A DNA stretch of 64,000 nt. Source: Pseudophaeomoniella oleicola (lineage: Eukaryota > Ascomycota > Eurotiomycetes > Phaeomoniellales > Phaeomoniellaceae). The DNA is taken from NCBI GenBank assembly GCA_003868215.1, contig QWDQ01000012.1, positions 1 through 64,000 of the forward strand, read 5' to 3'. The notes beneath the pieces were generated by a model. That model ran no database searches. It was given only the letters and a program-made list of their open reading frames with translations, and was not told the origin of the DNA. Positions 35,221-46,019 of the stretch are shown piece after piece. The stretch's first letter is position 1; every line of letters starts with the position of its first letter. The position numbers and the translations under genes were made by a program.

Positions 35221-35769
35221 GTCGAGGACGATCCGCGACCAGCGTCGGCGGACATTGTATTCTTTTTTGGCGCTGAAGGGGTTGACATTTGATCATTGAA
35301 TCGGCGACATCAGGGTTTTTTTTTATTTGGGCATCGGATGCGCTTGCGTTTCTATTGTTCGGCACGTAAAAAATAACATGCAGCTCCAGCAACACCTGCG
35401 GCACCAGGAATGCTCCCTGCGCCATACTGTATGTACAATATCTGATAGTAAAACCTTGGCAACAGGCTCGAGATGTTCCGCATTCCGATAGCCAGGACCT
35501 TGGTCCTATTGCCTTCACCGAAAGATCACGAGTGATGCTGCCACCGGCGGACGCACAGGCGGACGCACAGGCAGATGATACCATCATCCCAACGGCAGCT
35601 CTAACCTCTCCATGCCAGTCCCCATAGGCCCGTTCATCTTGCAGTCAATTCGCTCCCAGCCTGCCCCCTGTCTTCAAACCAATTGTAACTCCATGATGTA
35701 GCTTCGAAAGACATTCGCTTCAAAAGAGCGGTATAATTATCGTACACCCCCGATCATCAGAGTAGTCTC
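35221..35769. other. Convergent intergenic region
   Basis: 3' flanks of RCF1 and the bL36m gene. A duplicated GGCGGACGCACAG unit occurs at about 35545-35570. No gene. Confidence 0.4.
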
Positions 35770-36126
35770 CTATTTCCCTTGCCGCTGCTTGTGTTTCGGG
35801 TTATCCGAGCTACCACAAATGTCAGTCAATTGCTGAGCAAGATCGGACCTCACATTCTAGTTCTCTTACCATATTATGAATACTCTGCCCTTCCTCCTGA
35901 CGGGTTTGCAATGGTGACATAACCTTTTCACCGACGACCGGGTTTTCATTCCTCGCGACTGCTGCTGCTGGCTTATGCGTATTGACTGCTGTGCCATTGA
36001 AGGCTGTAACGAATGAAGCGGTGTGATGAATCTCGAGCCGAGGACAGTAGACAGGGACCGCGCGAAGTTAGGAGTACAGAGCGACGGCCGGAGGCACATG
36101 GCCCGGAGAGGCAACAGAAAAGGCAT
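35770..36126 (-). CDS. RTC6: Mitochondrial large-subunit ribosomal protein bL36m
   Basis: Exon 1 36126-35870, intron 35869-35810, exon 2 35809-35770; phase-2 join VFII-C-SDNPKHKQRQGK; 98 residues. A basic/hydrophobic mitochondrial leader precedes the mature bL36 core MKTRSSVKRLCHHCKPVRRK. The zinc-ribbon set is complete only after splicing: Cys and Cys in CHHC, Cys in IICSDNP and His in PKHKQ. The protein sits in the mitoribosome large subunit. The second exon is only 13 codons and is easy to miss. A later in-frame ATG exists at 36102; 36126 was chosen because it gives the more complete leader. Confidence 0.93.
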
Positions 36127-37216
36127 CTCGTCCAGTCTCCGAGGGGAAAAGTCGCAGTGTTGAACGGATAGTGCCAATGGACTACCGGTCTGAAGAGCTT
36201 AATGTCTGAAGTTGAAGGACTGGGGTGCCGCGGGAAGGAAAACGGATAGGGCTACGGTGGCCGAAAAGGCGGGTTGCGAATTTTTGTAATTGGTTTTCCC
36301 CGTCTTTTCTCACTCTGGTATTCTACGCTGCTACATCAAATCGATGAGATGTGACACAGTGTAGACTCAGCCTCACCTTATTGCTGACATTCATTGACTT
36401 CATGAAAGCATGTGGTGCGAGGCTGGAAATGCTCCCGAACAGCGGTGTTCTGCATCACATCCAGGATGGCTGGCTACTTCGCAGCCACGACCCTAAGAAA
36501 AGGTGTAGTCATTAAAGAGTCGCTACGTCTGACTCAGCTCAAGTTCACTTATGCTACAAGTCTCGATATTTGCACATTCCTTGTACCAGTGCTGTCTCTG
36601 ACAACTGTGGCTGCAGCTGCATGCTGCTACCCGGAACTCTGAGCTCTGAGGTGCATCTGACCAGACCCCCGTTACTTCCACTCTCGGCCTCTCTGGACGT
36701 GCCAGGACAGTGACACAGTAATATGCACACCTTCATGAACGGGATATTCCCATTTCTGTCTTCTTCTTGGTTTGGTGTCTTGTTGTGATATACATGATTG
36801 GGCAGCGGGGATCGGACTTGCAGGGCCAAGCGGACATCCGGGTTGGAAAGCGCTTACCAGACGTCTCCACCATCAACCACGATCAACGTCCTGCAGCCAT
36901 ATGTGCTTCTTGGTTGTGCATTCAGCATCGTTCTTTTATTGCGAATGCTAACACATGAGAAGAAAAAATTTCAGCTAATGCTGTTTTTGAGCTGGTTGCC
37001 GCACTTAAGTCACGCCGGAGACGGTGATCGACACTCCTTGAGCGGTGGTGCAAAAGTTCTACGGACTGAATGCTTTCTCTTCATGATGGGATTCTATAAG
37101 AGAAGCAGGTCTCTGGACCCTATCAACATGCGGTTTGGGGCAATAACGTGCTCAGCGCCAGTTGATTTTCTTGCAGGTTCTCAAAATCCAGGATCAATTT
37201 CGGTTGCTTGTTCAAC
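36127..37216. promoter_or_regulatory. Divergent intergenic region, bL36m / tyrosinase
   Basis: 1.1 kb between divergent starts. Open frames here (for example 36798-37259 on +) have no family character. Nothing else recognised. Confidence 0.4.
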
Positions 37217-38540
37217 ATGCATTGCCTCCTTGCCATACTCGTTTTCTGGGGAGCGTTGACTGCCTCTGCGTTCCCATACCTCATCGAGAGGAGGGACACG
37301 CCATCGCCAGGTGCGATTGCCAATGGATCGACACAGGCAGCACTTGCAGCTCAAGCGTTTGAAAATGCCTGGGATGCACTCCCTGATGATGGGCCGTGCT
37401 CGAAGAAGAACGTCCAGATACGGCAGGAGTTGTAAGGATGAGCATTTAGGCCTGTGGAATCTACACTAATAAAGATTAGTCGTAATATGCCCTTGGCCGA
37501 GCGCAAAGCCTATACAGATGCTATCGAGTGTCTCCAATTAAAGCCATCTATCTTGGACTCTGGGTACTTCGTCGGTGCAAAGACGAAATATGATGACTTT
37601 GTTGCGGAGCACATCAACAAGACATATGTGATCCACAACAATGTAAGTGCAGGTATGACGCGATCCGAAGGATTATGCTAACACGTGTAAGGCGAATTTT
37701 CTCCTATGGCACCGCTACTTCACCTGGGTATACCACCAGATGCTGGTGACAGAATGTGGTTATACTGGCCAGCAGCCGTATTGGGAATGGGGGCTTGATG
37801 TCGCCAGTGGATTACCTCTAAGGGAGTCTCCCATATTCAATGGTGATGAATACAGTATGGGGAGCGATGGGAGGTTTATCCCAGGGCACGTAGGCCTTGA
37901 GATCCCGCTTCCAGCTCCAGAAGGCGCGAGCATTACCAACCTTACTCTAGCTCCTGGCACAGGTCAAGGATGTGTCTTCAGTGGGCCATTTACCAACCAT
38001 ACGGTAGACCTTGGACCGCTGTCAATTCCCTACGACAAACCTGTTGGTGAATTTGCTTACAACCCCCGTTGCTTACAGCGCGATTTGAGCTTGGAGACTG
38101 CGCAGAATTGGACGTCATTCGCCAATTACACCCCAATCCTCCTTAAGGCGAAGACCCCGTTCGAATTTCAGACTCTGCTTGACGGAGACATGCGCAATCC
38201 GGAAAGTGTTGGCACATTTGGACCCCATGGTGGAGGCCACTTTACTATTGCAGGTGACCCCGGTGATGACTTTCGAGTCTCGCCTGGAGATCCGGTGTTC
38301 TTTCTTCATCATGGTCAGGTTGATCGTCTGTACTGGATATGGCAGAACCTGGATGTCAACCAGACGGCATACAGAACGAGTAATATTCCGAATCTGACGC
38401 TCACTCTCATGAACGAGCCACCCACTCCGTATGGGACGCTGCAGGATCCTGTGGATGTCGGTCCGATGGCCCCTCTCATCAGTAACAAGGAAGCTCTGTC
38501 CACTGTTGGCAATACCCCCTTCTGTTATTTGTATAAGTGA
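37217..38540 (+). CDS. Secreted short tyrosinase (type-3 copper)
   Basis: Three exons: 37217-37431, 37480-37642 and 37692-38540; 408 residues. Signal peptide residues 1-18 (LLAILVFWGALTASA). CuA ligands are His116, His124 and His133 (the last in FLLWHRYF); the second intron falls between CuA His124 and His133. CuB ligands are His305 and His309 in HGGGH and His333 in PVFFLHHGQVDRLYW. All six copper histidines are thus present. It lacks the large C-terminal lid domain of cytosolic tyrosinases and ends soon after the PYGTLQDPVDVG segment, as in the secreted short fungal tyrosinase/catechol-oxidase-like group. Expected to oxidise phenols to quinones outside the cell. The ATG at 37217 starts the signal peptide directly. 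Confidence 0.93.
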
Positions 38541-38933
38541 AGTATCATAGGGATAGCGGGGAGGACTGCATAGCAATTCGATTTATTTGAGTTTATTGCA
38601 CATGACATTGCGTACTGGTCTGCCAGAAACCTTTTGTATATTGATCGTATATTGATCGTATATAGTGGAAGTTGAATGGCCTAGAGCATGCTGGCTAATT
38701 TATACAATGGCGTCTCGTAACGGCGTTTGGAATGTCTCCTGGCGCTCGGGACTCTAGACTTCAATGCTGGAGATGTCCGCTCAAGACGCCCCGCCCCGCT
38801 TGGAAGTTTTTCTAAATTACGTCTTACTTTACTCACTCCAGACAGCTCGTTGCGGTCCGTATTCTGCTTGTGCTATATTCAGCCATCGCAGGGTCGTTGC
38901 GACCTTGAAGGCACATTATGAGCGTGCGTTTTC
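38541..38933. other. Intergenic
   Basis: 3' flank of tyrosinase, with two tandem ATTGATCGTAT units at 38638-38660, and promoter of the FPGS gene. No gene. Confidence 0.4.
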
Positions 38934-40612
38934 ATGAATTTATCAAATCACTTCCGGTATCTCTTTAAAGTCTCACTTCGTCGCCTTTTCTCTACGACGT
39001 CCGCAGGGATGGAACGGACTTATGCCGTAGGTAACCTTTGAGTAATAGTCAAGGAGGCACCAATTGACCTCTCGTATAGGACGCAATTGCGTCGTTGAAT
39101 ACGCTGCAGTCGAATTTCACCATCATTGACGCTATCCGTAAATCCGGTCGGTCGCTCAATGCTCAGGCCGTTCCTGAGATGATTGAATGGACGAAAAAGG
39201 TTGGATACGAGGTTCGATAGATCTGGACAAGTTCAAAGGCTACTGCTTATGTCTGTGCTCAGCCGTCCGACTTTGAAAAACTCAACATCATCCACATAGC
39301 CGGAACCAAAGGCAAAGGCTCGACCTCGGCGTTCATCTCCTCCATACTGTCCCAATACCGTGACGTACAACCAGCGCATGGTTCTCGAGCACCGAAGCCA
39401 CTACAGAAGGTGGGATTATATACCTCACCTCATTTACGGTTTGTGCGCGAACGAATTCAAATCAACAACCAACCCCTTTCCGAGGAGCAATTCACAAAAT
39501 ACTTCTTCGAAGTATGGGACCGCTTGGAGACATCGGCTCGAGAAGCAGGGCTACCCACGGACATAACTGCTAAACCCGTATACTTTCGCTATCTGACATT
39601 AATGGCCTTTCATACCTACATATCGGAAGGCGTCGACGCGGCGGTCATCGAATGTGGCATTGGTGGTGAATTCGACAGTACGAACATACTTGTCAACCCT
39701 GTGGCAACCGGAATCACCAGCTTAGGCATAGACCACGTTGCTATGCTAGGTGATACCATTGACAAAATTGCATGGCATAAATCAGGTATCATAAAGAAAG
39801 GAGCAAAGGCATTCACCGCGCCGCAGCCGGCAGCGGCAATACAAGTGATCAAGGACCGTGCTGCCAAAAAGGAGGTTGAGCTACAAATTGTCGACATACG
39901 GTCTGACATAGGCGATGGGTCCGTCAAACTCGGTCTAGATGCCGAATTCCAAAAGATAAACGCAAGCGTGGCTGTAGCTGTTGCTGGGGAATATCTCGTA
40001 CGAATGGGGTTTGAGAGTCCATTTGACATGACTTTGCCGGGCAGGGTCCGACAAGGTCTGGAGAAAGTGCGATTTGGTGGTCGTTGTGAGACTCGCAAGG
40101 AGGGGAGCATAACATGGTGCATCGATGGTGGCCATACTCTGGAAAGTATTGAGTTGGCTGGTCAATGGTTCTCTGGACAGGTTCAGAAGCAGACTGGAGG
40201 CCGGGGTCGACGTGTGTTGGTCTTCAATCAAGCCGACAGAGACGCCAACTCACTAGCACGGAGGTTGCATCAGACATTAGTGTCTGCTTTGGGAGAACAA
40301 AAGCCATTCGACCAGGTCATTTTTTGCACCAATACCACTTTCAAACAGACAGGGTATCGACCTGATCTCATGAATGTCAGAGTGGCGACTGCAGGGACTG
40401 ACGAGCTTGCCATCCAGAAAGCGTTGGCGAGTACGTGGGAAGAAATCGATCCCGGGACCCAGGTGCATGTTGTACGCACCATCGAGGAAGCCGTGGACAT
40501 TGTGAGGGGTATACCAGACGATAGCGGAGACCCTGCAGTCATGGGGTTGATCACAGGTAGCTTGCACCTTGTGGGCGGGTTCCTGGAAGTTTTAGATGCG
40601 GGCAAGGAATAG
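38934..40612 (+). CDS. MET7: Folylpolyglutamate synthase, probable dual start (mitochondrial/cytosolic)
   Basis: Exons 38934-39026, 39080-39211 and 39263-40612; 524 residues from the first ATG. It adds glutamates to tetrahydrofolates by an ATP-dependent ligase reaction. Visible: P-loop GTKGKGS at residues 89-95, the folate/Mg segment GLYTSPHLRFVRERI, the VIECGIGGEFDSTN motif, SLGIDHVAMLG, and the C-terminal HxLESIEL-type element GGHTLESIELAG. The first 25 residues are basic, Ser/Arg-rich and acid-free (MNLSNHFRYLFKVSLRRLFS), a mitochondrial presequence; a second in-frame ATG at 39009 would give a cytosolic form, as known for FPGS in other eukaryotes. Intron 2 uses the weak donor GTTCGA, chosen because it keeps KKVGYE-PSDFEKLN. 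Confidence 0.93.
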
Positions 40613-41136
40613 GAACAGGTTGTCAGGTTTGTGATTCAACATTTATGATACCCCGGTATGGCGTAATAGAGAGGTTGCTTCAACATTCCTCTCCTAGAGT
40701 CAGACCGCGGTCGAGACCTTATATAGTCTATTCCAACAGAGTACTCTTCTGTCTACCTGCGCTAACCATGATTACCTACCAAGTACCTAGGCCTATATTG
40801 TAGCACAATGGTAAAGGCAAGCATCGAGATAACCCGAGGTTTGAAGACTTGGCGTATATGAATATGCCGAGTAGCCGCGCTTAGTGTACGCGCAACAATC
40901 GGTAAATAAATTAAATCCGAAAGGTTTATCGCTGGACTTGTCCGCCGTCGTCCCTTTTCGGTAGGAGCTTCGTCTAACGTGGGTAACCCAATGATATACA
41001 ATTCTTCGTTCGATATGATTCTAGTTCTGTGCTCGACTTTTCATGAGTTGTTTTTGCAAATTTGAACTCTTCCTCGTCTTACTTTGATTGATTTGATAGA
41101 CGATCTTTTTTTTTTGGAATTGTAGATAACTGCAAT
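40613..41136. other. Intergenic
   Basis: 3' flank of FPGS and promoter of the next MFS gene; a T9 run lies at 41107-41115, just before that start codon. No gene. Confidence 0.4.
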
Positions 41137-42956
41137 ATGGCGTACGACGACCTTGAGCAGGCAGAACCCGTGCATACAGAGACATCTCCGTTGCTCGAAT
41201 CAGCCAATGGTGATGGGACTACCAAGACGGCCAATGGAACAATCAACCAAGTGCTTCCAGAAAGTGCTGTACAAGTCGATGCAGGTCCCGGCCTGGAAAG
41301 AATCAGGACCACAGATTCTGCTCGTGAAAGACAGTATGCAGGCAACGCTGAGATTAAGAAACGATTGAAGTACATCATCCCAGCGGTCGGCGTAGGGTAA
41401 GTTCTCCTTTTTCATATATTCACGAAAATGTCGTTGACAGCTGCGCTACAGGGTGTTCCTGTCTGCAGCAGATCAGACCATCATCGTTTCCAGCTATGGC
41501 AGGATTGGCACTGACCTCGATGCCCTGAATCTCACGAGTTGGATTGCAACATCTTATTTCCTGACACTTACATCATTCCAACCCTTATACGGAAAACTCA
41601 GTGATATCTTCGGTCGTAAATCATGCCTACTATTCTCATATCTCGTCTTTGGCACCGGATGTCTTTTCTGCGGGCTTGCGCGCGACATCTACCAGCTCAT
41701 AGGTGCCAGGGTTTGGCAAGGCATCGGCGGTGGTGGTATGACCACAGTGGTCAGTATTCTCATGAGCGACATCGTACCCTTGCAAGATCGTGGACTCTGG
41801 CAAGGTGTCATCAACATTATCTTCGCAACTGGGGCGGGTTTGGGTGCTCCTCTGGGAGGCATCTTCTCTGACTCCATAGGCTGGCGATGGGCATTTATGG
41901 GACAAGCTCCGCTGTGCCTTGTTGCGTTTCTAGCTGTTGTCTTCTTCCTGCACGTGCCTCCACCCGACCAGAAACACTGGAAGACAAACCTCAAACGGAT
42001 CGACTTCCTCGGAGCAGCCACTCTTGTTTTGGCAGTGCTTGGCCTGTTGCTTGGGCTGGACAGGGGCAGTAATGTCGCGTGGAATATCCCAATGACCTAT
42101 GGTCCTTTGATCGGGTCGGTCGTATTTTTCTGCCTGTTCCTGGTGGTTGAGATAAAGGTGGCAGCTGAGCCGTTTGCACCAGGCCACATTATCTTCGATC
42201 GAAGCCTGTTTGCTGGTTATATGTGCAACTTCTTCAGCTTCGGCGGATACATGGCAGTGTTGTACTTCTTGCCTCTGTTCTACCAGGCGAAAGACGGTAA
42301 AACGGCTACCGGTGCTTCGGTTCTGCTGATTCCAGGTATAATTGCTGGAGTTTCAGGATCTCTGTATGGTGGCATCGTCATGAAAAGAACCGGCAAATAC
42401 TACTGGCTCAATTGTATCGGCTACACACTGTTACCTCTCGGTACTCTGGTGTTATTTTTGTTTTCTGGCCCCATCACTAACAGCACAATTGGAATCGTGA
42501 TTGGTCAGATCATCGCCGGGTTTGGGAATGGAATCGGCGTTACCACTTCATTGATTGCACTCAGTGAGTTGATTGCTGCCAAACTGAAAACAATCCAGAC
42601 TGACATGTGCAGTTTCAAATGCAAAACCCGCAGATCAGGCAGTAACCACTGCGTGCTCATACCTCTTCCGAACCCTTGGTTCAGTCGTTGGCCTCTCTAT
42701 CACATCGACAGTGGTTCAACAGCTGCTAAGAGGTTTCCTACGGTCGGAGTTGAACGGCAATAAAGATATTGATGCAATTGTAGAAGGAGTTAGGAGAAGC
42801 CTTGATTATGTGAACGAACTTGGACCGACGACTCGCGAGATTGTGAGAAACAGCTACGGCGAGGCTATTACGGGAGGGAACGGATTGGCCTTGGGAATCG
42901 TTTTCTTCGCGGCCATCAGCAGTGCCTTCATCAGAGAGAAGAAGTTGAGTCGATAG
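41137..42956 (+). CDS. MFS transporter, DHA2/vacuolar basic amino-acid (Fnx/VBA)-like
   Basis: Exons 41137-41396, 41452-42563 and 42613-42956; 571 residues. A hydrophilic N-tail with SPLLES (dileucine-type sorting signal) precedes about 14 predicted helices. Motifs: GVFLSAADQTIIVSSYGRIG in helix 1, SWIATSYFLT, motif A as GKLSDIFGRK, and GAPLGG (motif C). The second intron (phase 1) joins LIAL-I-SNAKPADQAVTTACSYLFRT. The helix-1 acidic residue and the overall pattern match S. pombe Fnx1/Fnx2 and yeast Vba proteins, which move basic amino acids into the vacuole; toxin or drug efflux is the main alternative. No biosynthetic genes are next to it. Confidence 0.9.
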
Positions 42957-43276
42957 CTTGACACTCTCTTCGAGACATCTCAATCATCGATCAAAGTCCA
43001 GACTGAGGGTTCCTGTTCCCAAGATCTCAACCCCATTTCCTTTTTATATCAAACGTCTCGCATATGCTTATCTTCTGGACTCCAGAAGTACAGTACGTAC
43101 CATTGTCAAATATTCATCTACGTGCTCATCATCTGTCCATCTCTGATCTCATGCCAATTCGGACAAAGTTTTGAAAACTGTTCTATTTCAATCGACCACT
43201 TCAACCTCGCATGCAACTGGCATCAGAATTGTCCAACCGTACCGTATAGAAGCCAACCAGACCCACCATTCGTGTC
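42957..43276. other. Intergenic
   Basis: Short flank between the transporter and the BTB gene; nothing recognised. Confidence 0.4.
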
Positions 43277-43992
43277 ATGATGGAGAAGGACACCACGAGA
43301 CTCTTGACCGAGTATTAACCTCATCCATGCTTATGACTCTCAGTTACTAATAACATGACAGGGATCTCGGCAGCGAAACTACGACGGTATACGTAGGCAA
43401 GGAGAGAAAGGGGTTTGTTATTCATCGGAATCTTCTGATCACATATTCAGAATATTTTAAAAGGTCACTCACTGGATCCTTCAAAGAAGCGAAAGAAAAT
43501 GAGGTGTACTTGGAGGAAGATGACCCCGACGGTTTCTCTCTCTTTGTTCATAGACTGTACGGCGGAAGTCTACCAACCGTTCCTTCCAAAGTGCTCAACG
43601 CTCACGAAGAAGAGACGATTTGGAAGCCCCTTGTCAGCTTCTATGTCCTTGTCGACAAATTGCTGTGCCCAAGAAGTTGGAGAGATGAAGCATGTGAGAG
43701 AATGTCTCAGATGACGGACTGTTATTACCGCCGTGGCAATTCACTCTTCAGTCTGGACGTCGTTCTTGCAGTCTGGCATAACACGCATAAAGGGGACCAG
43801 CTGAGGGGGCTCTTAATCAACGTGCTTATTATGAGATTTGCAAGGCTTTCCAGAGGCGCTCTCAGAACAATGAAAGGCCGAAGACAACAGTGGCTGTCGT
43901 CATGGATCGGCGAGCTTGATGCGGAGGAAACGGCGAGATTTGTCATTGGCTTGCAAGGACAAATATTCTGCGAGCTCATGAGACGATCTTGA
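43277..43992 (+). CDS. BTB/POZ domain protein
   Basis: Exons 43277-43311 and 43362-43992, intron 43312-43361 with a clear TACTAAT branch-point-like site near 43345; phase-2 join LLT-E-DLGSETT; 221 residues. The BTB fold covers about residues 12-85: VYVGKERKGFVIHRNLLITY is the start, then SEYFKRSLTGSFKEAKENEVYLEEDDPDGFSLFVHRLY, split by a turn, the typical order for fungal BTB proteins. A helical BACK-like remainder follows. Such proteins serve as protein-protein adaptors, often for Cul3 ligases; the partner here is unknown. Family is expanded in many filamentous fungi. Confidence 0.87.
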
Positions 43993-45017
43993 TTCAATAT
44001 TTCAGAAGGGTCGGATTGGACGGAAGGATGCAATACAATCATGATGGAGCTTTTGGTGGAGCATGTCGTAGGGACGGGAGCAATGTTAAGAGAAATCAGT
44101 TCGATCTCATTGCTCAGAGAAAAGAGCGAGCAGGCACCTCGTCAAGATAGAGCTTCATCCAGATGCATTGGGCAGAATAGTCAGAAATTACACAGGGATC
44201 TATTACAGTCAAATCACGTCTTCAAAATTCATCACCATCATCTTCAGCCCAAAAAGGTTGCAACATAAGCAGTTCTAATATCTGACCATAACTACCAATG
44301 CACTTCACTAAGATAAGAAACCCATCCAGACTACTTCCTACTTTCCGAACCCCGACAGGTTTAGCCTGATCATTATCATTACCCCCGGTTGATCAGGAAC
44401 AAAGGAATGCTAAGTTATCCGCTGTCCGAACGACCGACCGACCGTTATCTCAAAAAGACGGCATAAGAGTAAACAACCATCTATATCCGCCCTAATTACC
44501 TCAGACATCACCTCGACTTCCTCCCTCCCATTCGCTTGTGGTTTTTAGCAACTAGCTAATTAATCAAATCGCTTACCTTGGGTACCGTTTGCTTGTGCTT
44601 TTTGCTTATGACTCATATCCTATACACCAACTGCTCTTTACAGTATAGTATACGAGAGCGGGATATATATGTATCGCTAAGAGACTGTGTAAGGTAGTCA
44701 CGACAACGCGCCATCTCAGATGTATAAAAGGTTAGGTACGTAACGTGCAAGTCTGTGACTGAGATGTGTTGAATATTCCCTTCTCTCCCTCTCTCTCTCA
44801 CTCTATCTCTGTGTAATTCGTCTCAGAAGGAAAAGTGGTGTTGTTGTGATATTCTACTTAATTGTCAGCAATATCAACATCATCATCATCATCAACAACA
44901 ACATTATCACCCTCTCTTCTTCCGTTATCCTCATCCTCATTCTCTCCCCAAAAACAAACCCTCAATCCTCATTCAACACCCTAATCAATCAACTCAATCA
45001 ATCCCTCCACACACAAA
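43993..45017. other. Intergenic, 1 kb, simple-sequence leader
   Basis: A tandem GACC repeat at about 44431-44443, a TC-rich tract near 44779-44805 and a CAT/CAA trinucleotide run at about 44878-44905. This looks like a long promoter/5' leader of the small gene at 45018. No other gene. Confidence 0.45.
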
Positions 45018-45425
45018 ATGTCAGTAACAATGTTCCGCCACCCCGTCCCCAAAGCCGAACCCTACACCTCCCGCAACCAAACCTTCACCTTCCTCACCAC
45101 CGACCTCCCGACCACCCTCTCGGCCTCCACCCTGACGAACCCACGCACACACGTCAAGATCGGCTACGAACCCAAGGGCATTTTTGTTGATGCCGTTGTT
45201 TCACGCCCCACCAATACCAACGATGGTAACGCATCATCATCATCAGACACAGAAGATGAGCAGGAGGAGCAACAAAAGTGGACCGTGTTTCCGGAGTATG
45301 TGCCGTTGCATGCGGATTGTAAGAGGGGCGAGGCGTGTGGGTTGAAGGCGATGTTGTATGTGACGAAGGGGGAGTTTGGGAAGGTTTTGGGGAGTGTGGA
45401 TTTGGGGTGGGCGCATCTGGAGTAG
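45018..45425 (+). CDS. Small hypothetical protein (135 aa)
   Basis: Single-exon frame starting MSVTMFRHPVPKAEPYTS. The order of features is a polar N-terminus, a likely beta-strand region (THVKIGYEPKGIFVDAVV), a Ser/Asp/Glu-rich acidic insertion, then an ordered tail (WTVFPEYVPLHADCKRGEACGLKAMLYVTKGEF). Strong third-position GC and a clean stop favour a real gene. No family recognised. It has no signal peptide or membrane segment. Convergent with methionine aminopeptidase. Confidence 0.6.
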   Translation: MSVTMFRHPVPKAEPYTSRNQTFTFLTTDLPTTLSASTLTNPRTHVKIGYEPKGIFVDAVVSRPTNTNDGNASSSSDTEDEQEEQQKWTVFPEYVPLHADCKRGEACGLKAMLYVTKGEFGKVLGSVDLGWAHLE

Positions 45426-46019
45426 TAGTAGGTAGGTAGGTAGGATCATTAGTCATGTGATGGGGAAACGATATTATGAGAGAGAGGAATAATGGATGTC
45501 TTAGTAGACGGTTTGGTTATGTAGTGATTTGAGTATACGATGTGGATAATTCGGGTGTTGGAATCGGGTTGTTTGAATGTCCTTGTTGAGACCCATTGTT
45601 ACTAATATACGTATGTACAATATACATATATGCGCTTATATTCATTGTCAGAGAACAAAAGACCAATGTCGCGGCATAGAGATATGTCTGATTGTCGACC
45701 CCCGAGTAAGATCTTGATTTGCATTGTGATAAAAAGTCGGACTGCTGCAGCGAATACGTTCGACGTGACACGACACGTATATCATACTGTAGCATCGACG
45801 ATACGTGAATGAGAATCCAGTAAAAAGGGGGGAAGGAGAACGAGGATGAGAGTAGTAGATGAGAGGATGCGAGGATATTTGATACTGAATAACAAATACT
45901 CATGGGACCAGCCGAGCATTTCATTCCTTTCCAGATCGGACACTGTGCCCTCAACCCCCCTAAAAGAAATAAGGTCTGGACGACCGTCTGTGCTTGCTCA
46001 GGATTTGTGCTTTCTTGCC
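45426..46019. other. Convergent intergenic region
   Basis: Begins with a TAG/TAGG tandem stretch (45423-45444). No gene recognised. Confidence 0.4.

Noticed and set aside
36798-37259. 153-codon open frame upstream of tyrosinase
   Set aside because: Overlaps the tyrosinase start in another frame and lacks domain features.
554-42956. Secondary-metabolite gene cluster (two P450s, two MFS transporters, SDR, esterase, tyrosinase)
   Set aside because: They are spread over more than 40 kb among housekeeping genes and no polyketide, non-ribosomal peptide or terpene synthase or cluster regulator is present.
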